The notes beneath the pieces were generated by a model. It was given only the letters and a program-made list of their open reading frames with translations, did no database searches and had not been told where the DNA came from. Shown here piece by piece: positions 49,885 through 58,706 of a DNA stretch of 64,000 bases. Position 1 is the first letter of the stretch; the number at the start of each line of letters is the position of its first letter. Both the position numbers and the translations under genes were made by a program. The DNA is taken from positions 6,000,001 through 6,064,000 of the forward strand of contig NC_004463.1 of NCBI RefSeq assembly GCF_000011365.1, in the 5' to 3' direction. The DNA is from Bradyrhizobium diazoefficiens USDA 110. GTDB taxonomy: Bacteria > Pseudomonadota > Alphaproteobacteria > Rhizobiales > Xanthobacteraceae.

Positions 49885-50598
49885 ATGTGGCGGATGGCCA
49901 TCGCCTGCCTGTCGTTGCTCGCAGCCGGTCCAACGCAGGCGCAGGAGCTGATCCGGCTGGCGCGCATCACGGACATCCCCGATCAATATGTCGGCGGCGA
50001 GATGCTGCGGGCCGTCTACGCCAAGCTCAGCATCAGGCTCGAATTCGAGGACGTCCCCGGCAAGCGGGCACTCGCGCTGTCGAGCGCCGGCGAGGTCGAC
50101 GGCGAAATCCAGCGGATCGGAACGCTCTCGCGCGACTACCCGACGCTGATCCAGGTCACGCCGGCGATCAACTACATCGAGCCCACGGTGTTCACGACGA
50201 AACTGCGTTTCGACGTCGCCGGCTGGAATTCGATCAGGGACTACAACATCGGCATCGTCCGCGGCGTCGGCTCGTCGGAGGCCGGCACCCGCGACATGGC
50301 CCGTGTCACGGCGACCACCAGCCTCGAGAACATGATCCAGATGCTCGATGCCGACCGTTTCGACGTGATGGTCACCGACCTCTTCAGTGGACTCGTCGCG
50401 GTGAGGAAGCTCAATCTCCAGGCCAGGATCTACCCGCTCTCCCCGCCGCTCGAGCGCATCCACATCTACCACTACCTGCACGAACGTCATCGCGATCTGG
50501 TGCCGAAGGTCGGCAAGGTGATCGCGCAGATGGAGGCGAGCGGTGAGCTGGCGGCGCTGCGTGAGGCCCTCGTCAAGCAGGTCCTGAGCGCGCCGTAA
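49885..50598 (+). CDS. Periplasmic solute-binding protein (SBP_bac_3-like)
   Basis: ATG 49885, with AGGAG 8 nt upstream, opens a signal peptide (WRMAIACLSLLAAGPTQAQE). The mature protein is a type II periplasmic binding domain: LIRLARITDIPDQYVGGEML, VPGKRALALSSAGEVDGEIQ, NIGIVRGVGSSEAGTRDM and MLDADRFDVMVTDLFSG. At 237 residues it is a normal family size. It has no permease or ATPase neighbours, so it is probably not a transport component. Its divergent partner is a membrane histidine kinase, which makes a sensing role likely. Ligand unknown. Confidence 0.85.
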   Translation: MWRMAIACLSLLAAGPTQAQELIRLARITDIPDQYVGGEMLRAVYAKLSIRLEFEDVPGKRALALSSAGEVDGEIQRIGTLSRDYPTLIQVTPAINYIEPTVFTTKLRFDVAGWNSIRDYNIGIVRGVGSSEAGTRDMARVTATTSLENMIQMLDADRFDVMVTDLFSGLVAVRKLNLQARIYPLSPPLERIHIYHYLHERHRDLVPKVGKVIAQMEASGELAALREALVKQVLSAP

Positions 50599-50607
50599 CA
50601 GCGCCGC

Positions 50608-50811
50608 TCAGGTCGCGCGAAGCCGTTCGCGTAACGCCACAGCGGCGATCAGCACGCCAACACACCAGGCCAAGACCGCCCGGTGAGGCTCCTCGCCGAG
50701 CAGCACTGTGAAGATGCTCGCGAGCAGGCATGGCGCGATCGCCTTGCTGCTCCGGCTCGCCAGCGAGACCAGGAACGGCAGCGCGGCAACCGATATTTGC
50801 AGGACACCCAT
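50608..50811 (-). CDS. Small membrane protein (67 aa)
   Basis: Almost the whole product is hydrophobic: ISVAALPFLVSLASRSSKAI, APCLLASIFTVLLGEEPHRA and VLAWCVGVLIAAVALRERLR give two or three spans with a basic C-terminal tail. A start ATG at 50811 fits, though the RBS is weak. I cannot name a family. It is convergent with the solute-binding protein gene, 9 nt away. Confidence 0.55.
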   Translation of the reverse strand: MGVLQISVAALPFLVSLASRSSKAIAPCLLASIFTVLLGEEPHRAVLAWCVGVLIAAVALRERLRAT

Positions 50812-50850
50812 CAGCGGAGACCGGTCTCGCCCAAAGCTTCAGAAAAGGCT

Positions 50851-51036
50851 TCAGAAGCCACAGACATTGACCGCGCGCGGGCGTTTGCCGCGGCGGCTCT
50901 CCACGATGCGTTCGCCGCCGTTCTCGGCCGAGCTGCCGTAATAGCGGTGATGACCGCTCTGGTCGTGCAAATCGGCGGGCTCCGATTGTGCCGCCCGCCG
51001 TGCGTCGCAGATGATCTTGATGGTGTGACCCGACAT
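50851..51036 (-). CDS. Small hypothetical protein (61 aa)
   Basis: ATG 51036 has a clear GGAGG at about 6 nt. The product begins MSGHTIKIICDARRAAQSEP, with a strand-like start and then a polar, His/Arg-rich chain ending AVNVCGF. It is probably soluble and basic. No family is recognised. It lies on the same strand just upstream of the 50608-50811 membrane protein. Confidence 0.5.
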   Translation of the reverse strand: MSGHTIKIICDARRAAQSEPADLHDQSGHHRYYGSSAENGGERIVESRRGKRPRAVNVCGF

Positions 51037-51238
51037 TGCCGCCTCCGATGGCCTTCCGTGTTCTTGTGGCCATCAGTCGCCTCGGCTTTAGGCAGCGTTC
51101 ACACCGCAAGGCGGTAATCGGGTTTCAGGACGGTTTCGTCGAGGCCTGCACGACGCAATATTTTGCGCTCGGGGATTGTCGGCGCGGGCCGTCGTGATAC
51201 GTCCTTTGGACCCGCGCAGCAAAAAAAACGAGGTGACG

Positions 51239-51613
51239 ATGCTCTACGCCATCCTGGCCTATCACGTGGAAGACGAGATCTTGTCCTGGACTCCGGAGGA
51301 GGACGCCGCGGTCGTGGCCAAGGTCATCGAGGTTCAGGCGCCCCTCAGGGCAAGCGGACACCTTGGGCCGGCCGCCCGTCTGGACGAGACCCGAAAGGCC
51401 CGCACCTTGCGCGGCCCCGGCGCGGGCGTGGTGATGGACGGCCCGTTTGCCGAGACCAAGGAGCAGCTTCTGGGCTTCCACCTCGTGGAATACGACACGG
51501 ATGACGAGGCGATCGCGGCGGCACGGAAGCTGCGTCAGGTCAATCCGAGTGCGGTCTACGAAATCCGCCCGGTCAAGCTTTATGTGCCGGCCGACGGGTT
51601 CGGCGCGACATAA
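51239..51613 (+). CDS. YCII-related domain protein
   Basis: GAGGTGAC lies right before ATG 51239 (the frame begins at 51176 without an RBS). The 124-residue product has the YCII ferredoxin-like layout: MLYAILAYHVEDEILSW, ASGHLGPAARLDETRKARTL, VVMDGPFAETKEQLLGFHLV and YEIRPVKLY. The PFAETKEQLGGF-like segment is typical of the YCII group linked to sigma-70 ECF genes. No such ECF gene is next to it here. The usual biochemical role is unknown. Confidence 0.88.
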   Translation: MLYAILAYHVEDEILSWTPEEDAAVVAKVIEVQAPLRASGHLGPAARLDETRKARTLRGPGAGVVMDGPFAETKEQLLGFHLVEYDTDDEAIAAARKLRQVNPSAVYEIRPVKLYVPADGFGAT

Positions 51614-51627
51614 GGGAAGCGACCACC

Positions 51628-52218
51628 TTACGAATCCGGTTCGGCTTGCGCACTGTAGAAGCGCTGGATCAGCAGGCCGCCGAAGGCGATGAACCACACG
51701 AAGGGTGCGACGTGCGGCGCAAACGCCGCCACGATCGTGCCCGGGATGAACACGAGCAGCGGAAACAGCGATGCCATGATCTCATGGCGCCAGCCGCCCA
51801 GGATCGTCCACCACAGCCAGGCATTGAGGCCGGCGATCGCGGTTAGGTGCAAACCGTAGAGCACGGCAACCGCGCTGCTCATGGCGTAGTTGGTATAGAG
51901 GCCGTTGGTCACCGGCAGCAGCACGATCGAGAGCAGGAAGAACAGGTTGAGGATCACCGCGCCGCGGCTGCCCACCGGCTGGCGCGCCAGCCGCCGGTGA
52001 TGGCTGATCCAGAACACCCCGGCGATGATGAAGCTGAGCGCAAAGCCGGCAAGCTTGCCGGAATAGACATGGGCGAGATCGCTCCAGCCGGGTGCGCCGG
52101 TGAAGACGGCGGCCTTGGGCAGATCGTAGGCCAGGAGCGTCATGGCGACACCAAAGATGGTGTTGCTGAGCGACTCCAGCCGCCGCATCTCGAACTGGTC
52201 GGGCTTGAGCTCGGTCAT
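51628..52218 (-). CDS. TMEM175-like membrane protein (DUF1211)
   Basis: The 196-residue protein begins QFEMRRLESLSNTIFGVAMT followed by LLAYDLP, which is the TMEM175 first helix (usual 'R.eafSDavfAiaiTLL'), here with LSNT in place of FSD. Six spans are visible, including FALSFIIAGVFWISHHRRLA with the expected HH/HR pair and AVILNLFFLLSIVLLPVTNG. TMEM175-family proteins in bacteria form potassium channels as tetramers. The altered first motif leaves conductance uncertain. It is convergent with the YCII gene. Confidence 0.82.
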   Translation of the reverse strand: MTELKPDQFEMRRLESLSNTIFGVAMTLLAYDLPKAAVFTGAPGWSDLAHVYSGKLAGFALSFIIAGVFWISHHRRLARQPVGSRGAVILNLFFLLSIVLLPVTNGLYTNYAMSSAVAVLYGLHLTAIAGLNAWLWWTILGGWRHEIMASLFPLLVFIPGTIVAAFAPHVAPFVWFIAFGGLLIQRFYSAQAEPDS

Positions 52219-52346
52219 GCCGGGCGCGCTCTTCTCGGGCTGGAACCTTGGGCCGTCTTTTCCCTAGGTGTTAAATAAGGTTCCGTCCAGCCGCATTGCG
52301 ATTCGCGAGGAGATCGCCGAATCTCACGGTTTCACCGGGGCGATTC

Positions 52347-54404
52347 GTGGCAACATATCTGGACACGCTCAATGCGGAGCAGCGCCGCGCCGTCGAGCAT
52401 GGAGTGGCCGATGGCGCGACCGTGGGCGCGCCCCTGCTCGTCATCGCCGGCGCCGGCTCCGGCAAGACCAACACGCTGGCCCATCGCGTCGCCCATCTGA
52501 TCGTTGCGGGTGCCGATCCGCGCCGCATCCTGTTGATGACATTCTCGCGCCGCGCCGCGGCCGAGATGGCCGGCCGCGTCGAGCGGATCGCCCGAAAGGT
52601 GCTCGGGGAGAACAACGCCGCGATCATGCGCGATGCGCTGACCTGGGCCGGCACGTTCCATGGCATCGGCGCGCGCCTCTTGCGCGAATATGCCGAGCGG
52701 ATCGGCGTCGATCCCGCCTTCACTATCCACGACCGCGAGGATTCCGCCGACCTGATGAATTTGGTTCGGCACGAGCGCGGCCTGTCCAAGACCGAGAGCC
52801 GCTTTCCAGCCAAGGGCACGTGCCTGTCGATCTACTCCCGCTGCGTCAACGCCGAGATGGAGATCGAGAAGGTGCTGGGACAGCACTATCCCTGGTGCGT
52901 GGGCTGGGCCGCCGAGCTGAAGGGCCTGTTCGTGGCTTACGTCGAGGCCAAGCAGGCCCAGCACGTGCTCGATTACGACGACCTCCTGCTCTACTGGTCG
53001 CAGATGATGAGCGACGCGCTGATCGCCGAAGAGATCGGCGGCCGCTTCGATCACGTGCTGGTCGACGAATATCAGGACACCAACCGCCTGCAATCCTCGA
53101 TCCTGCTGGCGCTGAAGCCCGACGGACGCGGCCTCACCGTGGTCGGCGACGACGCGCAGTCGATCTACTCGTTCCGCGCCGCCACCGTGCGCAACATCCT
53201 GGAGTTTCCGCAGAGCTTTTCGCCCCGCGCCGAGATGATCACGCTCGACCGCAACTACCGCTCGACGCAAGCCGTACTGGCGGCGGCCAACGGTGTCATT
53301 GGGCTCGCGCGCGAGCGATTTACCAAGAACCTCTGGACCGACCGCACCTCCGCGCAAAAGCCGCAACTCGTCACCGTGCACGACGAGGCTGACCAGGCGC
53401 GCTACATCGTCGAAGAGGTGCTGGCCAACCGCGAGCAAGGCGCGCTCTTGAAGCACCAGGCGGTGCTGTTCCGGACGTCCTCGCATTCGGGACCACTGGA
53501 AATCGAGCTGACCCGCCGCAACATCCCGTTCGTAAAGTTCGGCGGGCTGAAGTTTCTCGACGCCGCGCACGTCAAGGATGTGCTGGCGATGCTGCGCTTC
53601 GCCGAAAACCCGCGCGACCGCGTTGCGGGCTTCCGCATCCTGCATCTGTTGCCCGGCATCGGCCCCGCGACCGCGCAGCGCGTGCTCGACCAGATGGCGG
53701 AGAGCGCCGATCCGCTTGCTGCACTCGGCCAGCTCCCGGTGCCGCCGCGCACCGGCGCGGACTGGACCGACTTCGTCCGCACGACCCAGAATCTGCGCTA
53801 TTCGGAATGGCCGGCGGATCTCGAGCGCGTGCGGCTCTGGTACGAGCCGCATCTCGACCGCATCCACGAGGAGTCCGAGACGCGTCGCGCCGATCTGATG
53901 CAGCTCGAGCAGATCGCGAGCGGCTACGCCTCGCGCGAGAAGTTTTTGACCGAGCTCACGCTCGATCCGCCGGACGCGACCAGCGACAAATCCGGGCCAC
54001 CGCTCCGCGACGAGGACTATCTGATCCTCTCCACCATCCATTCCGCCAAGGGCCAGGAATGGAAGTCGGTATTCGTGCTCAACGTCGTCGACGGCTGCAT
54101 GCCCTCCGATCTCGGTGCCGGCACCAGCGCCGAGCTCGAGGAGGAACGCCGCCTGCTCTATGTCGCGATGACGCGCGCCAAAGACGATCTCCATCTCATC
54201 GTGCCGCAGCGCTTCTTCACCCACGGCCAGGCCGCCAAGGGCGACCGCCACGTCTACGCCTCGCGCACCCGCTTCATCCCGGAGCAGCTGGTCTATCTGT
54301 TCGAGCGCACCGCCTGGCCCAAAGCCGCCGCCGGCGGAGCCCGTAACGCGGCGCAAGGGCCGAAGATCGACATCGGCGCGCGCATGCGCGGGATGTGGCG
54401 GTAA
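52347..54404 (+). CDS. UvrD/Rep-type ATP-dependent DNA helicase (SF1A)
   Basis: GTG 52347 (VATYLDTLNAEQRRAVEHG) is preferred because the conserved Q-motif begins there; a TTG at 52296 would add 17 unconserved residues. Motifs in order: Walker A AGAGSGKTNT, motif Ia LMTFSRRAAAEM, motif II DEYQDTNRLQ, motif III GDDAQSIYSFRAA, motif IV LDRNYRSTQ, motif V STIHSAKGQEWKSV and motif VI YVAMTRAKDDL. The 685-residue size fits. These 3'-5' helicases act in repair and replication restart. It is distinct in length and C-terminus from housekeeping UvrD, which often has a longer tail. It is monocistronic here. Confidence 0.92.
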   Translation: MATYLDTLNAEQRRAVEHGVADGATVGAPLLVIAGAGSGKTNTLAHRVAHLIVAGADPRRILLMTFSRRAAAEMAGRVERIARKVLGENNAAIMRDALTWAGTFHGIGARLLREYAERIGVDPAFTIHDREDSADLMNLVRHERGLSKTESRFPAKGTCLSIYSRCVNAEMEIEKVLGQHYPWCVGWAAELKGLFVAYVEAKQAQHVLDYDDLLLYWSQMMSDALIAEEIGGRFDHVLVDEYQDTNRLQSSILLALKPDGRGLTVVGDDAQSIYSFRAATVRNILEFPQSFSPRAEMITLDRNYRSTQAVLAAANGVIGLARERFTKNLWTDRTSAQKPQLVTVHDEADQARYIVEEVLANREQGALLKHQAVLFRTSSHSGPLEIELTRRNIPFVKFGGLKFLDAAHVKDVLAMLRFAENPRDRVAGFRILHLLPGIGPATAQRVLDQMAESADPLAALGQLPVPPRTGADWTDFVRTTQNLRYSEWPADLERVRLWYEPHLDRIHEESETRRADLMQLEQIASGYASREKFLTELTLDPPDATSDKSGPPLRDEDYLILSTIHSAKGQEWKSVFVLNVVDGCMPSDLGAGTSAELEEERRLLYVAMTRAKDDLHLIVPQRFFTHGQAAKGDRHVYASRTRFIPEQLVYLFERTAWPKAAAGGARNAAQGPKIDIGARMRGMWR

Positions 54405-54410
54405 GGCCGA

Positions 54411-55658
54411 CTACGCGTTCAGCCTGTCGAACTGGACCTTGCCGGCCTTCAGCACCAGCGGAATGTGCTCACCCTGGCCGAGCAGGCAGGCGACATCGCG
54501 CAGCGGATTGCCGTCGACCACCAGCAGGTCTGCGAGAGCCTCGGGTGCGATCCGGCCGAGCTTGCCCTCCATGCCGAGCACCTCGGCACCAATCACCGTG
54601 GCGCTGGCGATGACGGCGCGCGGGCCGAGAATCTCGGCGCGGATGCGGAATTCATCGCTCTGGAGGCGCTGGGACGGCCCGAGCAAATCGCTGCCGAACC
54701 CCATCTTCACGCCGGCATCGCGATAGATCGCGAGCGAACGCAGGCCGGCGTCGCGGACATCGGCGATCTTGGCGACGCTCTCCGGCGGCAGGCCATACTG
54801 CGCGCCCTCGTTGGCCAGCGCCTCATAGGTGACGAGCGTCGGAACCACATAGGCCCCCTTCTCGGCCATCAGGCGCGCGGTCGGCTCATCCACGAGATTG
54901 CCGTGCTCGATGGTGCGCACGCCGCAGCGAACCGCGCGCGCGATGGCGGCGGCGGTGTAGGCATGGGCGAGCACATAAGTCTGGCGCCCGCGCGCTTCCT
55001 CGACGATGGCGCGGATCTCGTCCTCGGAGTAGCCGAAGGCGCCGACCGGATCGGTCGGCGAGGCCACGCCGCCGGAGGCCATGATCTTAATCTGGTCGGC
55101 GCCCATCTGGAGCTCCTCGCGCGCGGCCCTGCGCACGCCGTCGACGCCGTCGGCGACGCGTGCCAGTGCGCCGACCCGCACGCAGCACGGACATGGTGCG
55201 TCACTCGCCAGATAATCCGAGCGCGCCCGCATGTCGCCGTGGCCGCCGGTCTGGCTGAGCGCGCGGCCGGAGACGAACAGCCGCGGGCCGTCAGTGAGGC
55301 CGGTCTCGATCGCCTGCTTCAGCGCATGGCCGGCGCCGCCGGCATCGCGGACGGTGGTGAAGCCACGCCGCAGCATGCCGCGCAGCAGCAGGGTCGAGCG
55401 CAGCGTCACCAGCACGTTGGGCATGTGCACCTGCTGCGCCAGATTGAGCTCGACCGCCACCGCATGCACATGCAGGTCGATCAGACCGGGCATCAGCGTC
55501 TTGCCCCTCAGATCGATGGTTCGGTCGGCGGTGACCTGGAGCGGCCGGTCCGAGACCTCCTTGATCAAATTGTCTTCGACCAGCACGTGATGTGCGTCCA
55601 TCAGGTCCGCCTGGAGCGGATCGAGCAGAGCGGCGTTCTTGAAGAGGATGCTGGGCAT
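54411..55658 (-). CDS. Metal-dependent amidohydrolase
   Basis: The 415-residue protein is an imidazolonepropionase-like amidohydrolase: strand-rich start ILFKNAALLDPLQADLMDAH, metal motif PGLIDLHVHA, QIKIMASGGV carrying the site of the bridging Lys, VLAHAYTAAAI, IEHGNLVDE and the metal Asp in MGFGSDLLGP. The C-terminus returns to the beta-sandwich (LADLLVVDGNPLRD). This group includes Xaa-Pro and related dipeptidases and amide hydrolases; the substrate is not readable. It is the third gene of an MFS-GAF-amidohydrolase unit facing a LysR regulator gene. Confidence 0.88.
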   Translation of the reverse strand: MPSILFKNAALLDPLQADLMDAHHVLVEDNLIKEVSDRPLQVTADRTIDLRGKTLMPGLIDLHVHAVAVELNLAQQVHMPNVLVTLRSTLLLRGMLRRGFTTVRDAGGAGHALKQAIETGLTDGPRLFVSGRALSQTGGHGDMRARSDYLASDAPCPCCVRVGALARVADGVDGVRRAAREELQMGADQIKIMASGGVASPTDPVGAFGYSEDEIRAIVEEARGRQTYVLAHAYTAAAIARAVRCGVRTIEHGNLVDEPTARLMAEKGAYVVPTLVTYEALANEGAQYGLPPESVAKIADVRDAGLRSLAIYRDAGVKMGFGSDLLGPSQRLQSDEFRIRAEILGPRAVIASATVIGAEVLGMEGKLGRIAPEALADLLVVDGNPLRDVACLLGQGEHIPLVLKAGKVQFDRLNA

Positions 55659-55670
55659 CGCGGCGTCCTG

Positions 55671-56174
55671 TCAGAAGTGGGCCGGCGCAAGCAACGCTGG
55701 CAATGTGAGCTGGGCAAAGGGAAGGCACGCGGCGACGTCGTCCTCGCCGTACCAGTCCGCCTCGTGAAGCAGATTGAGCGAGCCGAGCGTACGCCCGCGC
55801 CAGCGCACAGGCATGTTGAGCACGCTCTCGCAGCCGAGCGAGGCGATCAACTCGTGGTCGGAGAACACCATGCGCAGATCGGCCTGGGTCCGGCCGATAT
55901 AGGCCTCGCCGCGATCGAGAACGGCCTCGGTCCAGGGGCCCGGCGCGAGGCGCTTGCGTCCTCCGGTCGGATATGGGCCGGGGAGATTGGAATAGATCCG
56001 CGCCGCTTCACCGCTGTCGCCGTCATAGGTCAGGATCGTGAACAGCTTGTGCCCGATCGCCGACTTCACGGCTTCGTCCAGCGCCGCGAACAGCGCATCC
56101 GGCTGATCGACCCTGCCCTGCGCCGCCGCGACGGCACAGAGCAGCGGATCGGCCTGGCGTTTGGTCCGCGTCAT
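55671..56174 (-). CDS. GAF-domain protein
   Basis: The 167-residue protein is a single GAF domain: FAALDEAVKSAIGHKLFTIL, then IYSNLPGPYPTGGRKRLAPG, WTEAVLDRGEAYIG and ESVLNMPVRWRGRTLGSLNL. The pattern 'Gf.....l...G..s.lnvPv...g..lGtlnl' is standard. It has no output domain, so it binds a ligand or acts by protein contact. Its start overlaps the MFS stop by 4 nt, and the amidohydrolase starts 12 nt after its stop. The linkage suggests it senses or handles the same small molecule. Confidence 0.85.
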   Translation of the reverse strand: MTRTKRQADPLLCAVAAAQGRVDQPDALFAALDEAVKSAIGHKLFTILTYDGDSGEAARIYSNLPGPYPTGGRKRLAPGPWTEAVLDRGEAYIGRTQADLRMVFSDHELIASLGCESVLNMPVRWRGRTLGSLNLLHEADWYGEDDVAACLPFAQLTLPALLAPAHF

Positions 56175-57529
56175 GCAACTTCACCCGCCGCGATCTCTTC
56201 CAGCGAACGGCCGCGGGTCGGCACGCCCATCAGCACGACGGTCACCGCCCCGAGCAGCAGCACGGTGGTGGTGACGCCGAACACGCCGGCGAAGCCGAAA
56301 TTGGGATAGAGATAGCCGACCAGGATCGGCGAGACGATCGCGCCGATGCGGCCGATCGCGGAGGCAAGGCCGGCACCGGTGGTCCTGACCGGCGTCGGGA
56401 ACACCTCGGCGGTATAGGCATAGACGCCCGCATAGGTGCCGTTCATGAACAGGGACAGGAAGATTCCCGCCGCCATGATCTGCTGGTCGCTCTGCGCGAA
56501 GGCGAGCCCGAGCGCGCTGGCGCCGCCGAGCACCATGTAGGTCGCGATCGTCGCCTGCCGGCCGATACGCTCGTTGAAATACGCGGCGCTGAAATAACCG
56601 GGGATCTGCGCGCAATAGATCGCGATCGAATAGGCGAAGCTCTTGGTGATGCTCATGCCGTTCTGAACCAGCAGGCCGGGGATCCAGACGAAGAAGGAAT
56701 AATAGCTGAAGGTGATCGCCAGCCACATGATCCAGGTCATGATGGTGATGCGCGCCTGCCGGCCTGCGAGGAGCGCGGCGAAATTGGCGAGCAGCGTTCC
56801 GGTCGCGCCCTGCGGCGCGACGGCTTCGACGACCGGATGCGGCAGGACATGGCCCTGGCGCGCAAAGCCCGCCTCGATCGTGTCCAGCAAGGCTTCGGCT
56901 TCCTTCTCCCTGCCGCGGCTTTCGAGCCAGCGCGGCGATTCGGGCAAGGCCCTGCGCCACCACAACAGCATGACCACCGGCACCGCGGTGATGACCAGCA
57001 CGATGCGCCAGCCGTTCTCATAGGCGGGCACGATGAAGTAGCCGAGCAGCGCCGCCGCAACGAAGCCGAAGGAGAAGAAGCCGGCCAGTGCGCCGGTGAA
57101 GCTGCCGCGGTAGCGCCGCGCGACGAACTCCGCGAGATAGGGCGCGACGATCGCGCTCTCCGCGCCGGTGCCCATTCCGGCGACGACGCGGGCGGCGAAG
57201 AAGGACGGCCATGTATCGACCATCGCGCTCACGATGGACGCCGCGCAATACAGCGCAAGCGCCGACATCATCACGGCGCGGCGGCCGATCAGGTCACCCA
57301 GCGTGCCCGCCAGCAACGCGCCGAACAGGAAGCCGATATAGGTGCTGCTGCCGAGCACGCCGATCTGCACGCTCGACAGATTCCACGCGGTACGCAGCAC
57401 CGGCAGGATGAAGGCCAGCACCGCCGCATCCATCGCGTCGAACATGTAGCCGAGCCCGCCCATCAGCAGCAGATGCTTGTGGAAGCGTGCGAACGGAAGG
57501 CGCTCGATGCGCGCCGATATCATCGACAT
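56171..57529 (-). CDS. MFS transporter (SP/AAHS-type)
   Basis: A 452-residue, 12-span carrier. The first span has the acidic motif GGLGYMFDAMDAAVLAFILP, which is the 'fDa.D' signature of organic-acid and aromatic-acid MFS members. Loop 2 is GTLGDLIGRRAVM. The central loop contains PESPRWLESRGREKEAE, as in sugar-porter relatives. The C-terminal RSLEEIAAGEVA tail is typical. It opens the amidohydrolase unit, and its start lies 113 nt from the divergent LysR gene, which is its likely regulator. Confidence 0.9.
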   Translation of the reverse strand: MSMISARIERLPFARFHKHLLLMGGLGYMFDAMDAAVLAFILPVLRTAWNLSSVQIGVLGSSTYIGFLFGALLAGTLGDLIGRRAVMMSALALYCAASIVSAMVDTWPSFFAARVVAGMGTGAESAIVAPYLAEFVARRYRGSFTGALAGFFSFGFVAAALLGYFIVPAYENGWRIVLVITAVPVVMLLWWRRALPESPRWLESRGREKEAEALLDTIEAGFARQGHVLPHPVVEAVAPQGATGTLLANFAALLAGRQARITIMTWIMWLAITFSYYSFFVWIPGLLVQNGMSITKSFAYSIAIYCAQIPGYFSAAYFNERIGRQATIATYMVLGGASALGLAFAQSDQQIMAAGIFLSLFMNGTYAGVYAYTAEVFPTPVRTTGAGLASAIGRIGAIVSPILVGYLYPNFGFAGVFGVTTTVLLLGAVTVVLMGVPTRGRSLEEIAAGEVA

Positions 57530-57642
57530 GAAAGTCCCCTCAGTCTGGCGGCTCGGCGCACCGCGTGTCCCTCAGGGAACCATAGACAAGGAGATATTAT
57601 CGTCATAATTTATAATCATGATCTAATATATCACCATGGTGA

Positions 57643-58566
57643 ATGTTCGTGTCGTTCCGTGCGCTCGACCTCAACCTCCTGAAAGTCTTCGAGGCGCTGA
57701 TGACCGAGGGCAGCGTCACGCGCGCGGCGAGCGCGCTGACGATGACCCAACCCGCGGTCAGCAACGCGCTGGCGCGGCTGCGCGACGCGCTCGGCGATCC
57801 CCTGTTCGTGAGATCCGGCACCGGCATCCGTCCCACCCAGCGCGCCGTGGTGCTGTGGGAGCCGATCGGCGAGGCGCTGGAGAGCGTGCGTGGCGCGCTC
57901 GACGAGCAGGTGTTCGATCCCGCCCGCGCGCAGACCGAGTTCAGCCTGTCGATGTCGGACTACGTCTCCTCGCTCGTGATGCCGGACCTCCTCGGCCATC
58001 TCGGCAAGGTCGCGCCCAAGGCGCGGGTCCATACCGTCCCCAACACCATCCTGGAGATCGCCGACCAGCTCGAGGACAACAGGGTCGACTGCGTCATGAG
58101 CGTGTATGTCAACGAGGCGCAACAACCGGCCGCCATTCGCTCGCGCTCGCTGTGGACCGTCGACTATGCCTGCTTCATGCGGCGCGGCCATCCGCTCGCG
58201 GGCATGAAGCGGCTCAGCACGCGCACTTTCCTCAACGCGGGCCACGTCGATGTGAGCCTCGCTGGCAAGACCATGCCGTCCTACGACCTCTTTCTCGCCT
58301 CGCGCGGGCTGTCACGCAACCTGGTCGCGACCGTCAATCACTACAGCGCCGCCTACGAGGTCGTGCGCCAGTCCGACCTGATCGCCGTGCTGCCGAGCGA
58401 CCTGCGTTCGCAATCAAGGCATGCGCCGTTGCTGCACGCCATGCCGCTTCCGCTTCAGGCGCCGCCGCGCATCGTCAGCCTGTTCTGGCACCAGCGCAAC
58501 GACACCGTGCCGGCGCAGCGCTGGCTGCGCGAGACCCTGGTCGAGATGTTCGCCAGATCCGATTGA
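57643..58566 (+). CDS. LysR-type transcriptional regulator
   Basis: The 307-residue protein has the N-terminal winged HTH of LysR regulators (LNLLKVFEALMTEGSVTRAA, then SALTMTQPAVSNALARLRDA and LGDPLFVRSGTGIRPTQRA). Next is a co-inducer-binding domain of the NodD/PcpR type (FSLSMSDYVSSLVMPDLLGH). ATG 57643 is used. The 113-nt gap to the divergent MFS gene is AT-rich (57590-57635), with a TATAATCATGATCTAATATA-like dyad that could be its operator. By the usual LysR logic it should control the divergent transport/hydrolase operon and itself. Confidence 0.92.
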   Translation: MFVSFRALDLNLLKVFEALMTEGSVTRAASALTMTQPAVSNALARLRDALGDPLFVRSGTGIRPTQRAVVLWEPIGEALESVRGALDEQVFDPARAQTEFSLSMSDYVSSLVMPDLLGHLGKVAPKARVHTVPNTILEIADQLEDNRVDCVMSVYVNEAQQPAAIRSRSLWTVDYACFMRRGHPLAGMKRLSTRTFLNAGHVDVSLAGKTMPSYDLFLASRGLSRNLVATVNHYSAAYEVVRQSDLIAVLPSDLRSQSRHAPLLHAMPLPLQAPPRIVSLFWHQRNDTVPAQRWLRETLVEMFARSD

Positions 58567-58706
58567 ACCCGCCGGCGTGATGCAAAACCGGAAACCGTGC
58601 CTTTCCCGGAGCGGCATTGCCGAAGCGGCCTCCGCGCCCTAGCTGCACGGCGAGCCATTCCCTCCCACATGATGGGCGCTGTCCGCGTCCTGCAGAGACC
58701 CGATCG

